Below are positions 61,722 through 64,000 of a stretch of 64,000 nucleotides of DNA, one piece after another. Source of the stretch: Pseudomonadota bacterium (GTDB lineage Bacteria > Pseudomonadota > Gammaproteobacteria > JAKAQQ01); the NCBI GenBank assembly GCA_021810635.1, contig JAJZIH010000002.1, positions 110,233 through 174,232 on the forward strand. Direction: 5' to 3'. The notes beneath the pieces were generated by a model. The model saw nothing but the letters and a program-made list of their open reading frames with translations, was not told where the DNA came from and searched no databases. Every line of letters begins with the position of its first letter. The first letter of the stretch is position 1. A program made the position numbers and the translations under genes.

Positions 61722-62315
61722 ATGGGATTGCTGACCGGTGAAGCGAACAGACTCCTGAGTGTTGAAGAGGGGGCGCGGATCCTCCGTCGCGGCGGGGTCA
61801 TCGCTTACCCCACCGAAGGGGTGTACGGGTTGGGTTGTGATCCCCTCCAGTGGCCCGCGGTTCAGCGGATCCTCGAAATCAAGCAACGGGTCGCTGACAA
61901 GGGATTCATCCTGCTTGCTTCGACTTTTTCCCAGGTGGAACCATGGGTCGGGACTCTGGATCCGGAACGCTGGCGCAGAGTGCTCGAGACGTGGCCGGGC
62001 CCCACGACCTGGCTCATGCCGACCCGTCCCGAAACGCCCGCCTGGATCCGGGGGTCCCATGAAACGGTGGCCGTGCGCATTACCCGGCATCCGGTTGCGT
62101 CGGCCCTCTCCCAGACCGCGGCGATGCCTCTGGTCTCGACCAGTGCCAATCCGGGTGGTCAGGAGCCGCTCCGTACGCTTGAGGCGCTGCAGGAGCACTT
62201 CGCGTCCCGTCTCGATGGAATCGTCGAAGGCGCATTGGGGGAGCTTGATGGACCAACCGAAATCCGGGATGCGCTGACGGGACGGATCATCCGGGCCGGA
62301 GGGCTTGTCCGGTGA
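61722..62315 (+). CDS. tsaC: Threonylcarbamoyl-AMP synthase TsaC
   Basis: Makes threonylcarbamoyl-AMP for the t6A37 tRNA modification. The ATG at 61722 gives 197 residues (E. coli TsaC has 190). It has [31 protein letters not shown] and STSANPGG, the signature set. The longer frame from 61440 lies inside topA and is a shadow. It starts 34 bases after the topA stop and overlaps hemF by 4 bases. Confidence 0.95.
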   Translation: MGLLTGEANRLLSVEEGARILRRGGVIAYPTEGVYGLGCDPLQWPAVQRILEIKQRVADKGFILLASTFSQVEPWVGTLDPERWRRVLETWPGPTTWLMPTRPETPAWIRGSHETVAVRITRHPVASALSQTAAMPLVSTSANPGGQEPLRTLEALQEHFASRLDGIVEGALGELDGPTEIRDALTGRIIRAGGLVR

Positions 62316-63262
62316 GCCGGCAGGCTCGGGAGGCCCACGACGGCTTCGAGGCCCTGGCTGAAACGATCGTCCGTACGCTCGAAGCGGCCGTGCCCGGCGA
62401 GCGCTTCGAGTCGCATTCCTGGGCGCACGCGGCGGGCGGCGGTGGGGTTTCGCGACTCCTTTCCGATGGGGTGTGTTTTGAGAAGGCAGGCGTGAATTTT
62501 TCTCATGTCCATGGCCACGCACTGCCTCCGGCGGCTCTTGAGGGTCGGCCAGATTTGTCGGGAGCCGGGTTCCAGGCGGTCGGGCTCTCCGTCGTCATCC
62601 ACCCACGCAATCCGCACGTCCCGACCACCCACGCGAATGTCCGCTATATCGAGACGGAAGCGTGCGGGGATGTTCCTCCCCGGTTCTGGTTTGGGGGCGG
62701 GTTTGATCTCACGCCTTTCTACCCCCGTCTTGAAGACTGCGTTTACTGGCATCAGACTGCGGCCGACCTCTGCCGCCCGTTCGGCGAGGAGCTTTATCCC
62801 CGGTTCAAGAACGAATGTGACCGGTATTTCTACCTCAAGCACCGCGCGGAACCACGAGGCATCGGCGGGATCTTTTTCGATAACCTCAGGCTCGCTGATT
62901 TCGCGACCACTCTCCGGTTTGCCAAGGCTGTTGGGCAGGGTTTCCTGGATGCTTATCTGCCGATTCTCGCTGCAAGACGTTACGAAACCTGGGGTGAACG
63001 GGAGCGGGAGTTCCAGTTGTTGCGCCGCAGCCGGTACGTGGAATTCAATCTGCTCTACGACCGGGGAACCTTGTTTGGGCTCCAGTCGGGTGGAAGGGTC
63101 GATTCCATTCTCATGTCCTTGCCTCCGCTTGCAGGCTGGCGCGATCTCGGGCACTACGACAAACAGGAGCCGGAGCGCTGGCTGCGCGAATTTTTTCTGA
63201 AACCGAGGGATTGGCTCAATCCCGGACTTAGCTGCGAATGGCGGAAACAGGAGACCAAGTGA
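62312..63262 (+). CDS. hemF: Oxygen-dependent coproporphyrinogen III oxidase
   Basis: Makes protoporphyrinogen IX in haem synthesis using oxygen. The 316-residue protein carries [62 protein letters not shown], the GGIFFDNL and [26 protein letters not shown] motifs. GTG start at 62312 overlapping the tsaC stop. Its last 109 bases overlap the tag gene on the other strand. Confidence 0.96.
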   Translation: MSRQAREAHDGFEALAETIVRTLEAAVPGERFESHSWAHAAGGGGVSRLLSDGVCFEKAGVNFSHVHGHALPPAALEGRPDLSGAGFQAVGLSVVIHPRNPHVPTTHANVRYIETEACGDVPPRFWFGGGFDLTPFYPRLEDCVYWHQTAADLCRPFGEELYPRFKNECDRYFYLKHRAEPRGIGGIFFDNLRLADFATTLRFAKAVGQGFLDAYLPILAARRYETWGEREREFQLLRRSRYVEFNLLYDRGTLFGLQSGGRVDSILMSLPPLAGWRDLGHYDKQEPERWLREFFLKPRDWLNPGLSCEWRKQETK

Positions 63263-63852
63263 TCGTTGTAGACCCCGATGGCCTCGAGATAGGATTGAAT
63301 CATGATGGGGCCCACGAACCGGAATCCCAGTTCCCTGAGTTCACGAGCCAGCTCCCGGGAGCAGGGAGTTTCGGCCGGGATTTCCGCCGGACGCTTGTAG
63401 TGATGGGTTTTGACCCGGAAGTCGAAGTGTGCCCATAAAAACCCTGAAAAACCGCCTGATCTTGCGCTGAGCTTCAAGAAAGCCTTTGCATTGAGGCGAA
63501 GCGACTGGAGTTTGCCAGGGTGCCTGAGTAGTTGCCCATCGGCGGCCAGATGGTCGAGCCGCCGATCGTCAAGGGATGCCAGATATTCCGGATCAAATCC
63601 CCGGAGCCGGCTTCGATAGGCCTCGCGGCGCTTCAGGATGGTGAGCCATGAGAGGCCGGCTTGCTGCGATTCAAGGACCAACATTTCGAACAGGCGGTGC
63701 TCGTCCCTCACGGGTGTCCCCCACTCCTGGTCGTGATAGCGGCGGTAAATCGGCACTTCGATGCCTGGCCAGGGACAACGGCCAATGACCGGACCTGATT
63801 CACATGATTGGAATCCGGCAGGTCGAGCCTTCTCTGAACGGGGATTTCTCAA
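63154..63852 (-). CDS. tag: 3-methyladenine DNA glycosylase I
   Basis: Removes 3-methyladenine from DNA. It has [24 protein letters not shown] near its start, [14 protein letters not shown] and [25 protein letters not shown] near its end, with zinc Cys and His positions of the family kept. A TTG at 63852 gives 232 residues; a GTG at 63909 is the other option, and neither has a good ribosome site. The C-terminal tail after SCFRH is extended by about 29 residues into the hemF 3' end. Confidence 0.88.
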   Translation of the reverse strand: MRNPRSEKARPAGFQSCESGPVIGRCPWPGIEVPIYRRYHDQEWGTPVRDEHRLFEMLVLESQQAGLSWLTILKRREAYRSRLRGFDPEYLASLDDRRLDHLAADGQLLRHPGKLQSLRLNAKAFLKLSARSGGFSGFLWAHFDFRVKTHHYKRPAEIPAETPCSRELARELRELGFRFVGPIMIQSYLEAIGVYNDHLVSCFRHSQLSPGLSQSLGFRKNSRSQRSGSCLS

Positions 63853-63871
63853 GGGAAAACGTCTGTTCCTA

Positions 63872-64000
63872 TTAACCTGTACAAACTTGTACAGAGGATT
63901 GATCCGCACACGGTTGATAGGCAGACATCGCCTGCAACTCGTGCCCCTTGACGCTCAGTTGCGCCGGAGAACGGGCCAGAAGAAGACGTCGGACTTCCTG
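63872..64000 (-). CDS. C-terminal end of an unidentified gene (partial)
   Basis: Forty-two codons are open from the window edge to a TAA at 63872, with a helix-like stretch RRLLLARSPAQLSVKGHELQ and a Cys- and Gln-rich end. The codon use is high-GC at third positions, which supports coding, but the plus strand is also open across these bases, so it may be chance. Family not recognised. Confidence 0.3.
   Translation of the reverse strand, partial: QEVRRLLLARSPAQLSVKGHELQAMSAYQPCADQSSVQVCTG
63877..63894. promoter_or_regulatory. 18-bp palindrome upstream of tag
   Basis: CTGTACAA-AC-TTGTACAG, a perfect 8-bp inverted repeat with a 2-base centre, 24 bases upstream of the TTG start of tag. It is close to LexA-like CTG...CAG ends but has 12, not 10, bases between, so it is not a standard LexA box. 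Confidence 0.45.

Noticed and set aside
63877..63894. LexA (SOS) box for the palindrome before tag
   Set aside because: The CTG and CAG ends are 12 bases apart, whereas the gammaproteobacterial LexA box needs 10.

Overview
This 64 kb window is ordinary chromosome of a high-GC Gram-negative bacterium, most probably a gammaproteobacterium. The evidence is a block in the classic gammaproteobacterial order (def, fmt, rsmB, DUF4390, ntrY/ntrX-like on one side; LysM, smg, topA, tsaC, hemF on the other), plus pilT-pilU, tatABC, gspAB, ubiC and recG. Several secreted peptidases, two amino acid permeases, a complete fadE, a Kup potassium transporter and many exported proteins suggest a heterotroph with an elaborate periplasm. 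An acidophilic relative of Xanthomonadales-like lineages is possible, but the sequence alone does not settle this. There are no rRNA or tRNA genes, no CRISPR array and no intact mobile element; one decayed IS256-type transposase fragment was found.

Layout. 0-10 kb: the end of a secreted phosphoesterase, a glycine-zipper lipoprotein, an S10 peptidase followed by an amino acid permease, ubiC, recG and an S9-family protein. 10-15 kb: three consecutive PilT/PilU-type retraction ATPases read leftwards, with proC-yggT and an HU-like gene read rightwards. 15-19 kb: an alpha/beta hydrolase, an Mpo1-like membrane protein, dtd and tatABC-DUF2007. 19-24 kb: a leftward operon gspA-gspB, an M14-like protein, and a response regulator. 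24-31 kb: a lipid and central metabolism patch (acyltransferase, fadE, quinone oxidoreductase, mdh, ornithine aminotransferase). 31-34 kb: cytochrome c4 followed by three secreted proteins of unknown function. 34-41 kb: a permease, then a potassium patch (Kv-beta-like aldo/keto reductase, Kup, KefB-like antiporter). 41-45 kb: a leftward GntR/ABC/DUF4097 operon behind a near-consensus promoter overlapped by a palindrome. 45-50 kb: a TonB-like protein, a secreted protein, the transposase remnant, tandem UspA, mntH and folE. 50-64 kb: the NtrYX-rsmB-fmt-def and LysM-smg-topA-tsaC-hemF blocks, then tag.

Themes. Ornithine aminotransferase and ProC, 17 kb apart, could together convert ornithine to proline. 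Peptidases and permeases would feed amino acids to the cell. Several proteins keep a family fold but have lost catalytic residues: the S9 nucleophile, the M14 zinc ligands, the NtrX Walker motifs, and the first receiver domain of the response regulator. The most system-like candidates are the GntR/ABC/DUF4097 operon with two related palindromes, the gspAB/M14-like/response-regulator operon, and the cytochrome c4 cluster with its three unknown exported proteins.
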